Made by a program: the position numbers and the translations under genes. The notes under the pieces are model-generated. The model did no database searches, had not been told where the DNA came from, and saw nothing but the letters and a program-made list of their open reading frames with translations. A stretch of 64,000 bases of DNA from Paenibacillus_E sp052115445. GTDB taxonomy: Bacteria > Bacillota > Bacilli > Paenibacillales > NBRC-103111. The stretch spans positions 248,001-312,000 of the forward strand of contig NZ_JBFRGR010000006.1 of NCBI RefSeq assembly GCF_052115445.1, in the 5' to 3' direction. Of the stretch, positions 32,801 to 40,547 are shown in pieces (position 1 is the stretch's first letter; each line of letters begins with the position of its first letter).

Positions 32801-35295
32801 TGCTGGAAATTCGTCAGATAACCAATACAAGCCTCGCACATATTGCGGTGCTTCCACAGCAGGCTGCTACAAGAGAAAATACGAACTATCTGCAAATGAG
32901 AACGATCATGGTATGGGCAAAATCTGTTTCCACAACTAATGGGGAAAATCTTGCCTTGCATTCGCTGATTACAGCGGGAGTTAATGGGATTGTGACGGGC
33001 ACGCCAAGTGCGGCTTTCAATGCTTTAAGTGTGTATAACAATAACACGACCTTGATACGCAAACCGTACATTATTGGACATCGCGGACTGCCGACGGCTG
33101 CGCCAGAGAATACGATTGAGAGTAATATGTTGGCGCTGGATAATGGGGCAGATTTCATTGAAAATGACGTTTATATTTCCAAGGATGGCTACCTCGTCAT
33201 TCATCATGATGGTGATTTGAAGGGAACGACGAATGGCACGGGCAATATCGAGAATTACACATTGGCTGAAATTAAGGCACTCAATGCCAATAAGCCTCAT
33301 CCGACGGACTATCCAGATGTGAAAATTCCGACATTGGAAGAACAAATTGACCTCGTTCAGCAACGNGGCAAAATGATCATGAACGAGATTAAGACATCCA
33401 CACCATCGGCTATTGATGCTTTCGTTCAGTTGGTCCAATCTAAAAATGCCGAAGCTGATATCGACAACATGTCGTTCGTAGCCAATCAGATCTCGCGTAT
33501 GAACAGCTTGATGCCGACCATGCCTTCAGGCTTGTTATCAAGTTTGTCCGGCGGAAACAACGTGAAAGGCATGCTGCGCACAGTACTTAGCTCCATTCAG
33601 CCTTTGAATGCTACTTTCAACAATGATTACCATGGTATCTCGCAAAACTTTATGGAGGCTGCTAAGCATCGTGGTATCTTGATTTCACCTTGGACAATTA
33701 ATGATCGAACAGTGTTTAATCGATTCTTCATAAATGGCGCTTGGGGCATAACAACCGACTATGCCAACTGGGCTGCGGATATGGCGGCAGCGATTAAACC
33801 GGAGAAATCGGAGTTTACGTTCGAGAAGAATGAAACGATTCCGATTCAAGCCAGCGTGACAACGTACAAAGGGGATACAACAAGTATCGCACCTGAGATT
33901 GTTATGTTGGATGGGCAAAATTCCTTTGAAGTAAACGGCAATGAGGTTACAGCGAATGGTAAGGGTTCAGGTGTAGCGCATGCTTTGTTACGATACACCT
34001 ACACGATGAATGATGGCAATAAGTATGACTTGTACACACAGCCAATCACGCTGAATGGACCAAGTGAGCCAAGTGAGCCAAGTGTACCAGATGACAGTGA
34101 GCAAAATGGTGGTAGCGTAGGTGGAGGTACGGAAATTAAGGATTCTCCGTTCAAAGTGACAGATGCGTTGATCCAAGCGGCCATTCAACAATCGGGAACG
34201 GACAAAAAGCTGATTGTTACCGTGCCATTGAATGAGAAGAAGGATCAAGCAGTTGCCATCCTGGCACCAGCTGCCATTCAAGCCGTGATGTCGGCTGCAA
34301 GCAATCATACCGTAATCATTCAAACAGAACTTGGATCCTATGAGCTGAATCTGTCAGCTGTAGATTTGCAAGCTTTGGCAGTGAAGCACGGAACATCACA
34401 AGATAAGCTAAACTTGACCATTCAAATTAAATTGAATGAAAAGGCTGTTGCAGAAGCAATTGCAACCGGGAAAGATGTCAAAAAAGCCATCGACTTTACG
34501 CTTACAGTGGGAACCGAAGAAGGCAAGAGCGAAGAAATTTCCAACTTCCATCAGTTTATTGCTAGATCCATCAAGTTGGACGCTGTATCGGACATAAAGG
34601 CATTGGCTGCTGTGCGTGTAGAACAAGATGCGAAAGGCAATACCGTGTATCATCCAGTTCCATTCTCGATTCAAGGTAATGACGTTCTCATCTACAGCCG
34701 TACGAACAGCACGTATCTACTGATGGCAAACCCAGTGACTTTCAGCGATTTAGAGCATCATTGGTCCAAACAGACCGTGGAATCCATGGCGAATAAAATG
34801 ATTGTTCAGGGTGTAGGGGCTTCGAGCTTTGCACCTGATCGTCAAGTAACACGTGCAGAGTTTGCCGCTTTACTGGTGAGATCGTTTGGCTTATCTTCCT
34901 CACAATCGACTGTTACAAACTTTAAGGATGTTAAAGCTGCGGATTGGTTTGCGACGGCAGTTAGCCTTGCGGCAGATGCTGGACTCGTAAGTGGTTATGA
35001 AGACCACACATTCCGACCAGATGCACCGATCTCCCGCCAAGAAATGGCGGTCATGATTGACAGAGCACTGCAATTCGCAGGTTACAGTGCTAAGCTCCAA
35101 CCAACCAGCTCGGTCACGTTCAGTGACGCAGCGAATATCGCCGAGTGGGCCAAGGATGCGATCCGAACAGCTTCCAAGCTGCAGATTATTAATGGCAGGG
35201 ATGGCAATGTCTTTTCACCACTAAGTACCGGCACTCGTGCAGAAAGCGCAGTGATGCTAAGCCGCATGCTGCAAGCTCTAAACTTTTCTAACTAA
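29890..35295 (+). CDS. S-layer anchored multidomain glycerophosphodiester phosphodiesterase
   Basis: This secreted protein of 1801 residues has a signal peptide (about 1-35, cleavage after AHA), then a CBM9-like domain (about 37-238, APVIDGDLDESLW), two laminin-G/concanavalin-like domains (about 254-454 and 634-827, each starting ENFD) around a bacterial Ig-like segment, and a Rossmann-like stretch. The GDPD TIM barrel follows (about 1060-1300) with IGHRGLPTAAPENTIESNM and ENDVYISKDGYLVIHHD, the catalytic His and metal ligands. Next come a PSEPSEPSVP linker and three SLH repeats (about 1616, 1677 and 1743) that bind pyruvylated wall polymer. Family enzymes release glycerol-3-phosphate from glycerophosphodiesters or teichoic acid. 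The start at 29890 follows AAGAAAGGG. Two codons contain N (30167, 33366). Confidence 0.92.
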   Translation: MKRYKKVLNSLLVAALVTSLAPIGLMNVQEAHAAEDVRNSLDVRKTVNAPVIDGDLDESLWSINQRLTKQTGGGTFKDSKFGMLWDNKYLYIXVKADDESLTAAGTGNWFEQDNINFFLDPTMHQSAPYATDDMQLGFVYQSDSTSPEFHFGAATNGQSSKDSNKILRAIKKTATGWSLETAVPWDMLKMDPVLTKKLGLEIGVTDRYGADAAQQRNSYWSAYQSSSFWNDTSGFGVINLVDSNPVTDPVNPVLLQENFDANPTGTIPYGWISDVNAGSAPFTVVQDTYGNGRMTFDGKASGKQGRIIAPVQWDNYTVEADVRFETVLDAGRWAALMFRVPSTGKVPYNQMAIRQNGTYEFAYRKADSNWYSPTPISGSWRALTLNSDYTMKVRVFGNNVKEYMKAKSDPTYTMVTDTTLPATVVMEKGKVGLQADQSRVSFDNLKVTRITADRLDLVVPNTMEALSGPISVTGSVYYSDGISEDILNKSIKYYSSDESIIKVSNNSFYPIKAGRATVRVIYDTAEYLQEVTVTPSTVPAKVNSLKHDDGYFVATVNQPVPLNSIVFKADFSDFTSGTVTGSDLTWATSSPSVVVNSTSLSVLQKGVYSLTAQKDGVSISMFVVAKEATDSEYVLYEENFDQLTEGTLPAGWTRKEGTTTSKAVVKTGGFELDAAAAPDNPSRVLLPDFLGAFGNYKIEADVTHLQANDNARWHSIMYRIQNNDYPYYQMAVRKDATAANGVEFAERTTSNAWNVMDTGAFTEAIDPSKLYHYTIKAFDNRVMEMINDKVVVDTDNAGLYAKGRIGLQSNASKMRVDNIRITLQRDALPLSATQKYVSVTEPTTKIAMASTVVTEIATANDLSKLTGTSLPATVILHVNKDLKVTDASSQTVIGDFDSILTTLGTSTMAAFYVKDEQTVDALVPYLKVNSIEDVFVISSNGDLVKKARQAYPIIRGIVDFSGKTIENNDQLLEIRQITNTSLAHIAVLPQQAATRENTNYLQMRTIMVWAKSVSTTNGENLALHSLITAGVNGIVTGTPSAAFNALSVYNNNTTLIRKPYIIGHRGLPTAAPENTIESNMLALDNGADFIENDVYISKDGYLVIHHDGDLKGTTNGTGNIENYTLAEIKALNANKPHPTDYPDVKIPTLEEQIDLVQQXGKMIMNEIKTSTPSAIDAFVQLVQSKNAEADIDNMSFVANQISRMNSLMPTMPSGLLSSLSGGNNVKGMLRTVLSSIQPLNATFNNDYHGISQNFMEAAKHRGILISPWTINDRTVFNRFFINGAWGITTDYANWAADMAAAIKPEKSEFTFEKNETIPIQASVTTYKGDTTSIAPEIVMLDGQNSFEVNGNEVTANGKGSGVAHALLRYTYTMNDGNKYDLYTQPITLNGPSEPSEPSVPDDSEQNGGSVGGGTEIKDSPFKVTDALIQAAIQQSGTDKKLIVTVPLNEKKDQAVAILAPAAIQAVMSAASNHTVIIQTELGSYELNLSAVDLQALAVKHGTSQDKLNLTIQIKLNEKAVAEAIATGKDVKKAIDFTLTVGTEEGKSEEISNFHQFIARSIKLDAVSDIKALAAVRVEQDAKGNTVYHPVPFSIQGNDVLIYSRTNSTYLLMANPVTFSDLEHHWSKQTVESMANKMIVQGVGASSFAPDRQVTRAEFAALLVRSFGLSSSQSTVTNFKDVKAADWFATAVSLAADAGLVSGYEDHTFRPDAPISRQEMAVMIDRALQFAGYSAKLQPTSSVTFSDAANIAEWAKDAIRTASKLQIINGRDGNVFSPLSTGTRAESAVMLSRMLQALNFSN

Positions 35296-35307
35296 TGGCA
35301 TGGTGAG

Positions 35308-35341
35308 CATCCCCTCTAAGAAAGGAATAGCGGAGGGGATG
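35308..35341 (+). other. Hairpin between the GDPD gene and glpP, no T run
   Basis: CATCCCCTC pairs with GAGGGGATG. No T run follows, so it probably protects or partly attenuates rather than ends the transcript; glpP may be cotranscribed with the GDPD gene. Confidence 0.55.
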
Positions 35342-35393
35342 TTAATCCTGAGCAAACAAATATTTGTTATGGTTAAGGTGGGGGTGGGGGAGC

Positions 35394-35942
35394 ATGTTGA
35401 AGAAGTACCCAATTATAGCATCGGTGACCAAAGACGATCAGCTCGCGAAAGTACTTGAAAGTGATGTGACCCGAGTTAATCTAATGACTGGTCATATTGG
35501 CAATTTGGAATCCATTATGGGGCAGCTTCACCAAGCAGGCAAACAAGTGTATGTCCATCTTGAAATGGTAGGCGGCCTTGGCCGGGACGCACATGCGGTA
35601 GGGTATTTAGCCGAAAAGTTTAAAGTGGACGGAATTGTTACGACCAAGTCCAATGCAGTTGCGGCAGCTAGACAAGCCGGTATCAAAAGTATACAGCGTA
35701 TTTTTATTATTGATACGGCTGCCCTACAAACGGCAGTCCGGATGATCAACAGCACACAGCCGGACGAAGTGGAGCTCATGCCAGGCTTAATGCCGAGAGT
35801 GATCAAAGAATTGAAAAACACCATCAAACAACCGTTAATTGTCGGAGGTCTTATTCGATACGAAAAAGAAATTGTAGAAGCGCTAGAAAGTGGTGCGGAT
35901 TACATTTCCATTGGAGATCCGAGCATGTGGAACGGACGTTAA
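35394..35942 (+). CDS. glpP: Glycerol-3-phosphate responsive antiterminator
   Basis: GlpP is an mRNA-binding TIM-barrel protein that, with glycerol-3-phosphate, prevents termination in the leaders of glp genes. The 182-residue protein shows the family signatures IIASVTKDDQLAKVLES, VNLMTGHIGNLE, YVHLEMVGGLGRD, GIVTTKSN, ELMPGLMPRVI and IVGGLIRYEKEI. A longer in-frame start at 35364 exists, but the ATG at 35394 follows GGTGGGGG and begins at the family start. It lies between two leaders with the same antiterminator-like element and among genes that produce, import and dephosphorylate glycerol phosphates, which fits its role well. Confidence 0.9.
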   Translation: MLKKYPIIASVTKDDQLAKVLESDVTRVNLMTGHIGNLESIMGQLHQAGKQVYVHLEMVGGLGRDAHAVGYLAEKFKVDGIVTTKSNAVAAARQAGIKSIQRIFIIDTAALQTAVRMINSTQPDEVELMPGLMPRVIKELKNTIKQPLIVGGLIRYEKEIVEALESGADYISIGDPSMWNGR

Positions 35943-36029
35943 GTTTACAAAATGACTAAATTACGATAATTTTCCGCTTACAATTATCCTTTATAGTAAA
36001 ACTATGAATATCACACGAACTGAAACATC

Positions 36030-36145
36030 GGGTCGAGACCAGGAGAAAACCCTTGTCCAGGAAAATGTGAAAATAAGCAGGAGCATGCTTGTCATACTCT
36101 GAATTGGCTTGTTTTCGTGTTTTTTGGATAAGGGTTATTTTTATT
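36030..36145 (+). promoter_or_regulatory. Antitermination leader B, probable GlpP target, before the HAD-ugp operon
   Basis: GGGT (36030-36033), then GAGACCAGGAGAAA, then ACCCTT; the block from GAGAC to CCCTT matches leader A at 18 of 20 positions. The terminator is long: AACCCTTGTCCA pairs with TGGATAAGGGTT, continuing as AAAATGTGAAAATAAGC with GCTTGTTTTCGTGTTTT using several G-U pairs, then ATTTTTATT. It ends about 20 bases before the HAD gene start, so the downstream operon should be silent unless antiterminated. A TATAGT at 35992 may be the -10; no clear -35 was seen. Confidence 0.72.
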
Positions 36146-36162
36146 GAAAGTGAGGCAGTACT

Positions 36163-37041
36163 GTGGCAGATACATCTAGATTTCCTGAACGTGGAATCGA
36201 TGACAAGATTACTACCCAGCATTTTCAGCGAACACATTCAAGGAAAAGCAGTAAGGAGTTGCATTCATTCAAAGGCTATTTATTCGATTTGGACGGTACC
36301 ATTTATTCGGGCAGTAAGCTTTTGCCGGGTGTATTGAGCACCGTGAGCTGGCTGCGTGAGCAAGACAAATCGGTGATGTTCGTTACGAATACGACGATTC
36401 GGACCAAGGAAAGCGTGCATCAGCGGCTTATCGAATTAGGCGTTCCTTGCGAAGTGGATGAAGTACTCACGGCCTTATGTGTGGCTGGGAAGTTTTTTCA
36501 AGAGCTTGAGCCGAATGCGACTGTATTGATGATCGGTGAAGCGGCCATGGAGCTAGAATTGGCGCGTAATCAAGTAAAGACGACAGAGAATCCGCTGCTC
36601 GCAACACATGTGCTTGTCGGATTAGACAGGCAGTTTACATTTGAAAAGCTAACGGCGGGCGTGAATGCCCTGCGAAATGGGGCTAAGCTGATCGCTGCTA
36701 ATCCGGATCCCTTTTGTCCAATCGATGATGGTGTGATCCCGGATACATGGTCGCTTGTGAAAGCACTGGAAACAGCCAGCCTTCAGAAAACCGTCCATGT
36801 GATCGGCAAACCATCCGCTTACTATGCGCAAAAGGCCTTCGACCAACTGCATATTTTGCCATCGGAGTGCTTAATGGTTGGTGATCGGTTATCCACCGAT
36901 ATTCAATTCGGGAATTCGAACGATATGTACACCGCACTAGTACTGACTGGTGCTGACGCGAAGAACGACATCGTAAGGACAGGCATTGAACCTGATTATA
37001 TTTTGCAAGAGCTAAGTGAAATTACATTTAATCAACTTTAG
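36163..37041 (+). CDS. HAD-IIA phosphatase, probable glycerol-3-phosphate phosphatase type
   Basis: This 292-residue HAD hydrolase of subclass IIA (NagD/AraL/PGP group) has motif I (YLFDLDGTIYSG, nucleophile Asp), motif II (VMFVTNTTIRT), the Lys/cap region and motif III (CLMVGDRLSTDIQFG). It has an extra polar N-terminus of about 35 residues (MADTSRFPERGIDDKI) when read from the GTG at 36163, which AAAGTGAGG supports. In this neighbourhood (GlpP, GDPD, Ugp importer) glycerol-3-phosphate or a related phosphate is the likely substrate, with the product glycerol. Class IIA enzymes are often broad, so the substrate is inferred. The ugpB-like gene follows after 11 bases. Confidence 0.82.
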   Translation: MADTSRFPERGIDDKITTQHFQRTHSRKSSKELHSFKGYLFDLDGTIYSGSKLLPGVLSTVSWLREQDKSVMFVTNTTIRTKESVHQRLIELGVPCEVDEVLTALCVAGKFFQELEPNATVLMIGEAAMELELARNQVKTTENPLLATHVLVGLDRQFTFEKLTAGVNALRNGAKLIAANPDPFCPIDDGVIPDTWSLVKALETASLQKTVHVIGKPSAYYAQKAFDQLHILPSECLMVGDRLSTDIQFGNSNDMYTALVLTGADAKNDIVRTGIEPDYILQELSEITFNQL

Positions 37042-37052
37042 GAGGAAAAACA

Positions 37053-38384
37053 ATGAAAAAAGCACTCGTATCATTACTAATGGTAACTCTGGTAGCAACA
37101 GCTTGCGCGAAGGGTGAGAGCAACACGGATACCAAGACAGCTGCAGCATCGACATCCCCGACGGCAAGCGCGGAAGCAACAGCGAACACGAAGCCAGTTG
37201 AACTGCAATTTTACTTTCCTGTAGCGGTAGGCGGTCCGATTACGAAACTAATTGATCAGCTAGCTGACGATTTCCACAAAGAAAACCCAACGATTACGGT
37301 TAAACCCGTTTATGGCGGCAGCTATCAAGATACGATGACCAAGGTTGCAACTGCTGTACAGGGAGGCAACTCGCCAGACGTAGCCGTGCTGCTTTCGACT
37401 GATTTGTACAGCTTGATTTCCATGAAAGCTATTGAAGATTTGACACCTCGCTTCTCTAAAGAGTATTTTAGCGGCTTCTATGAAGCGTTTATGGGGAACA
37501 CCAAGTCAGGGGATACGGTATGGAGCGTACCGTTCCAACGCAGTACGATCGTGCTGTACTACAACAAGGATTTATTTAAAAAAGCAGGTCTTGATCCGGA
37601 GAAGGCGCCTGCGAATTGGACGGAACTGAAAGAATATGCAGCTAAGCTCACGACCAGTGACAAATCGCAGTGGGGGCTTGAAATCCCGAGCACGGGTTAT
37701 CAGTATTGGATGACGCAAGCATTATCCCTTCAAACAGGCACCAATATTGTTTCGGCTGACGGCAAGCAAGTGTTCTTCAATAAGCCGGAAGTGCAGGAAG
37801 CTCTGCAATTTTACACGGATTTAGGTCGCAAGGATAAAGTTATGCCAGAAGGTACACTGGAGTGGGCAACCGTGCCTTCCGATTTCATTAGCGGGAAAAC
37901 GGCTATGATGTATCATACAACAGGAAATCTGACCAAAGTCAAAACGGATGCGAAATTCAACTTTGGTGTAGCGTTCCTGCCAGCCAACAAAAAATATGGT
38001 TCACCGACAGGCGGCGGCAATCTGTATGTTTTCAAAAATATTCCAGATGACCGCAAAGCAGCATCCGTTAAATTCATTCAGTTCTTGACACAGCCAGATC
38101 GTGTAGCGCAATGGTCAATTGATACCGGCTATGTAGGCACGACGAAAGCTGCTTATGAGACAGACAAGCTGAAAAACTACATTAAGGATTTCCCGCAAGC
38201 GGCTGTTGCTAGAGATCAACTCCAATATGCGGACAGCGAGCTTTCGACATACCAAAACGGTCAAGTAACGAAGCTATTTAACGATAACATCCAAGCAGCT
38301 TTGCTAGGAACGATGACGCCGAAAGAAGCTTTGGATAAATCCCAACAGCAAGCGGATGACATTTTGAAAAGCTTTCAAAAATAG
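37053..38384 (+). CDS. ugpB: UgpB-like ABC substrate-binding lipoprotein
   Basis: This 443-residue family 1 binding protein has a lipoprotein signal (VTLVATAC, lipid Cys near residue 18) and a Thr/Ala/Ser-rich tether. Segments such as DDFHKENPTITVKPVYGGSY and GGNSPDVAVLLSTDLYSL match UgpB, the glycerol-3-phosphate and glycerophosphodiester binding protein, better than maltose-type proteins. It starts 11 bases after the HAD gene with TAGGAGGAAA. A strong hairpin without a T run separates it from the permease genes, a common way to keep the binding protein in excess. As with the nan importer, no ATPase gene is nearby. Confidence 0.82.
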   Translation: MKKALVSLLMVTLVATACAKGESNTDTKTAAASTSPTASAEATANTKPVELQFYFPVAVGGPITKLIDQLADDFHKENPTITVKPVYGGSYQDTMTKVATAVQGGNSPDVAVLLSTDLYSLISMKAIEDLTPRFSKEYFSGFYEAFMGNTKSGDTVWSVPFQRSTIVLYYNKDLFKKAGLDPEKAPANWTELKEYAAKLTTSDKSQWGLEIPSTGYQYWMTQALSLQTGTNIVSADGKQVFFNKPEVQEALQFYTDLGRKDKVMPEGTLEWATVPSDFISGKTAMMYHTTGNLTKVKTDAKFNFGVAFLPANKKYGSPTGGGNLYVFKNIPDDRKAASVKFIQFLTQPDRVAQWSIDTGYVGTTKAAYETDKLKNYIKDFPQAAVARDQLQYADSELSTYQNGQVTKLFNDNIQAALLGTMTPKEALDKSQQQADDILKSFQK

Positions 38385-38404
38385 CAGCAAGTAAACGTAC
38401 AAAC

Positions 38405-38465
38405 GGCAGGGAAGCGTTCGGCTAACGGAGGTTAACTCCAAGTTAGTGGCCTGCGCTTCCCTGCC
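38405..38465 (+). other. Intercistronic hairpin between ugpB and ugpA
   Basis: A perfect 12-bp stem, GGCAGGGAAGCG (38405-38416) with CGCTTCCCTGCC (38454-38465), encloses a second stem (CTAAC-GGAG pairing with CTCC-GTTAG). There is no T run. It probably stabilises the upstream message or limits read-through. Confidence 0.8.
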
Positions 38466-38505
38466 TCAGGCTTTCACGACTTGTGAGAAAGAGGGAATTT
38501 CCTTG

Positions 38506-39399
38506 ATGCAACCGTCACTTCGAACAAAAAGGAAGATCAACTGGAGAGAAAATAGTTTCGCCTATGCATTGCTCATACCCTCACTCTTATTTTTAGGCTT
38601 ATTTACGTTTTACCCCATCTTAAAATCGATCTATTGGAGCTTCTACAGCTCCGATTTCACCGACAAAACGTTTGTCGGGTTGGATCAATATGTGCATGTC
38701 TTTCAAGACGATATTTTTTTGAAAGTGTTAAGAAATAATGTGCTGCTTGCGATCGGCACGGTTCCGGTGAGTATTTTACTAGCTATGTACGTAGCCGTAT
38801 GGGTCAATAATAAGCTCAGAGGCACAGGCTTGCTGCGTGCACTCTTTTTCTATCCGACGGTCATTCCGATGATTGCTATCGCCAATATATGGCTGTTTAT
38901 TTATACACCTAGCTATGGCTTGCTCGATAAGTTTTTAAGTGTGTTTGGCATACCGACTCAGCATTGGCTAGGAGATCCGAATTGGGTCCTCTTTTCGATG
39001 ATGCTGATGGTGATATGGAAGGAAACAGGATTTTTTATGATTTTTTATTTGGCTGGCTTGCAAAATTTACCGAAAGAAGTGTACGAAGCTGCGGAAATGG
39101 AAGGGGCACGCCCTTTTCAAACTTTCCGTAAGCTGACGTTTCCACTTTTAATGCCAACCACGCTATTCGTGATGGTAATCGCGACGACGAATTCGTTTAA
39201 ATTGGTAGATCACCTGTACATTATGACGAAAGGTGGTCCGAATAACGCAAGTAATTTGCTGTTATATCATATTTATGAGACGGCTTTCAGCTTCTGGGAT
39301 ATGGGAAAAGCATCGGTCCTTACCGTCGTGCTGCTCGTTATCTTACTTAGTATCTCCATCTTTAATTATGCATTTCTGGATAAACGGATCCATTACTAG
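38506..39399 (+). CDS. ugpA: UgpA-like ABC permease
   Basis: This 297-residue CUT1 permease has six membrane segments after a basic N-terminus (LRTKRKINWREN). The EAA loop is EAAEMEGARPFQTFRKLTFP and the conserved periplasmic stretch is MTKGGPNNASNLLLYHIYE. The ATG at 38506 and the TTG just before it (38503) are both in reach of GAGGG; a longer in-frame start (38446) overlaps the hairpin and is unlikely. It pairs with the permease that follows after 15 bases. The substrate assignment depends on ugpB and the glp context. Confidence 0.85.
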   Translation: MQPSLRTKRKINWRENSFAYALLIPSLLFLGLFTFYPILKSIYWSFYSSDFTDKTFVGLDQYVHVFQDDIFLKVLRNNVLLAIGTVPVSILLAMYVAVWVNNKLRGTGLLRALFFYPTVIPMIAIANIWLFIYTPSYGLLDKFLSVFGIPTQHWLGDPNWVLFSMMLMVIWKETGFFMIFYLAGLQNLPKEVYEAAEMEGARPFQTFRKLTFPLLMPTTLFVMVIATTNSFKLVDHLYIMTKGGPNNASNLLLYHIYETAFSFWDMGKASVLTVVLLVILLSISIFNYAFLDKRIHY

Positions 39400-39414
39400 A
39401 AAGGAGTCAGCATC

Positions 39415-40230
39415 ATGGTCGTAAGGGTCACTAATCGTTTGGTCATCGCGCTGCTGGCGATCGCTTTTGCTGTACCGCTCGTATGGGCTGTCTTTACTTC
39501 ATTTACGCCGTCGAGTGAAGTCATTACCCGAGTAAACCCCTTTGCGGTTCAGCATCCCACCTTCCAAAATTACAAGACTGCTTGGGAAACCATCACCTTC
39601 CTTCGCTATTATTCCAATACGATCATCATTGTACTTGGTGTGCTGGCTGCACAACTGATTACGGCTACGCTTGCGGCGTATGCTTTTGCTAGATTAAATT
39701 TCATAGGTCGAGGCGTTATGTTCATGCTCTTTCTTGTCCAAATCATGATACCGCCTGACATACTCATTTTTCCGAATTACACGATCATGAAAGAGTTGGG
39801 CCTGGTTGACACGAAACTGGCGATCATGCTGCCGTATTGGGCATCTTCGTTTAGTGTATTCTTGCTTAGGCAAACGTTTAAGCAAATACCAATGGATTTA
39901 GACGAAGCTGCAAGAATGGACGGCTGTCGTTGGTGGCAAACGCTTTGGCACGTGTATCTGCCTTCAGCCAAATCGACCTATATCGCGTTTGGGTTAATCT
40001 CCGTCAGTGCGCACTGGAACGATTTCATGTGGCCGCTGATCATCACGAACTCTATCGAAACGAGACCGCTCACGGTCGGGATTGCGATTTTTGCCCAATC
40101 GTTTGAGACAGGCGCGCAATGGGGGACGGTAACAGCGGCTACTGTGTTGGTCATCCTGCCGCTATTAACCGCATTTTTCGTCTTTCAACGTCAGTTTGTA
40201 GAAAGCTTCATGCATTCGGGTATTAAATAA
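39415..40230 (+). CDS. ugpE: UgpE-like ABC permease
   Basis: This 271-residue second permease has six membrane segments, the EAA loop EAARMDGCRWWQTLWHVYLP and the C-terminal FQRQFVESFMHSGIK ending of the UgpE/MalG group. The ATG follows AAGGAGTCAGC. It is the last gene of the HAD-ugpBAE operon; no terminator was seen directly after the stop, though one follows the small gene at 40323-40424. Confidence 0.85.
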   Translation: MVVRVTNRLVIALLAIAFAVPLVWAVFTSFTPSSEVITRVNPFAVQHPTFQNYKTAWETITFLRYYSNTIIIVLGVLAAQLITATLAAYAFARLNFIGRGVMFMLFLVQIMIPPDILIFPNYTIMKELGLVDTKLAIMLPYWASSFSVFLLRQTFKQIPMDLDEAARMDGCRWWQTLWHVYLPSAKSTYIAFGLISVSAHWNDFMWPLIITNSIETRPLTVGIAIFAQSFETGAQWGTVTAATVLVILPLLTAFFVFQRQFVESFMHSGIK

Positions 40231-40322
40231 TGATGGTTGGAAAACAACCAAGAAGCTGATTCATATCCTGCCTGATTGGTTAAATCTTCCTATAAAGACT
40301 TTACAATCAGGAGGGATGAAGC

Positions 40323-40424
40323 TTGAGTAAAAAACTCGCAAAGCGCAGACGCACACCTCTAGCCTTATATCTTGCAGCACTTACAATTACCGTGGCGATC
40401 AGTCATATAGAAGCAAAGAGCTAG
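40323..40424 (+). CDS. Possible 33-aa basic/hydrophobic small protein
   Basis: TTG start five bases after a strong CAGGAGGGATG; the product MSKKLAKRRRTPLALYLAAL... has a very basic head and one hydrophobic stretch and ends at a TAG. It is followed by a good terminator. The small size, the strong ribosome binding site and the terminator favour a real small protein, perhaps membrane-associated, but no family was recognised and a chance frame cannot be ruled out. Confidence 0.5.
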   Translation: MSKKLAKRRRTPLALYLAALTITVAISHIEAKS

Positions 40425-40461
40425 CTTAAGCGTTTTTCCTTGCGTACTTATATGAAATAGA

Positions 40462-40487
40462 AAAAAGCCCAATGCATGGGCTTTTTT
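40462..40487 (+). terminator. Terminator after ugpE and the small gene
   Basis: AAAAAGCCC pairs with GGGCTTTTT around AATGCAT, with a further T run; the inverse strand also gives a usable terminator for the convergent gene at 40548. Confidence 0.88.
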
Positions 40488-40547
40488 TGCTATCAGAGCA
40501 TTATAGACACGAGAGAGTACTAGCCGCATGGATCTTTTCCCCTCATT

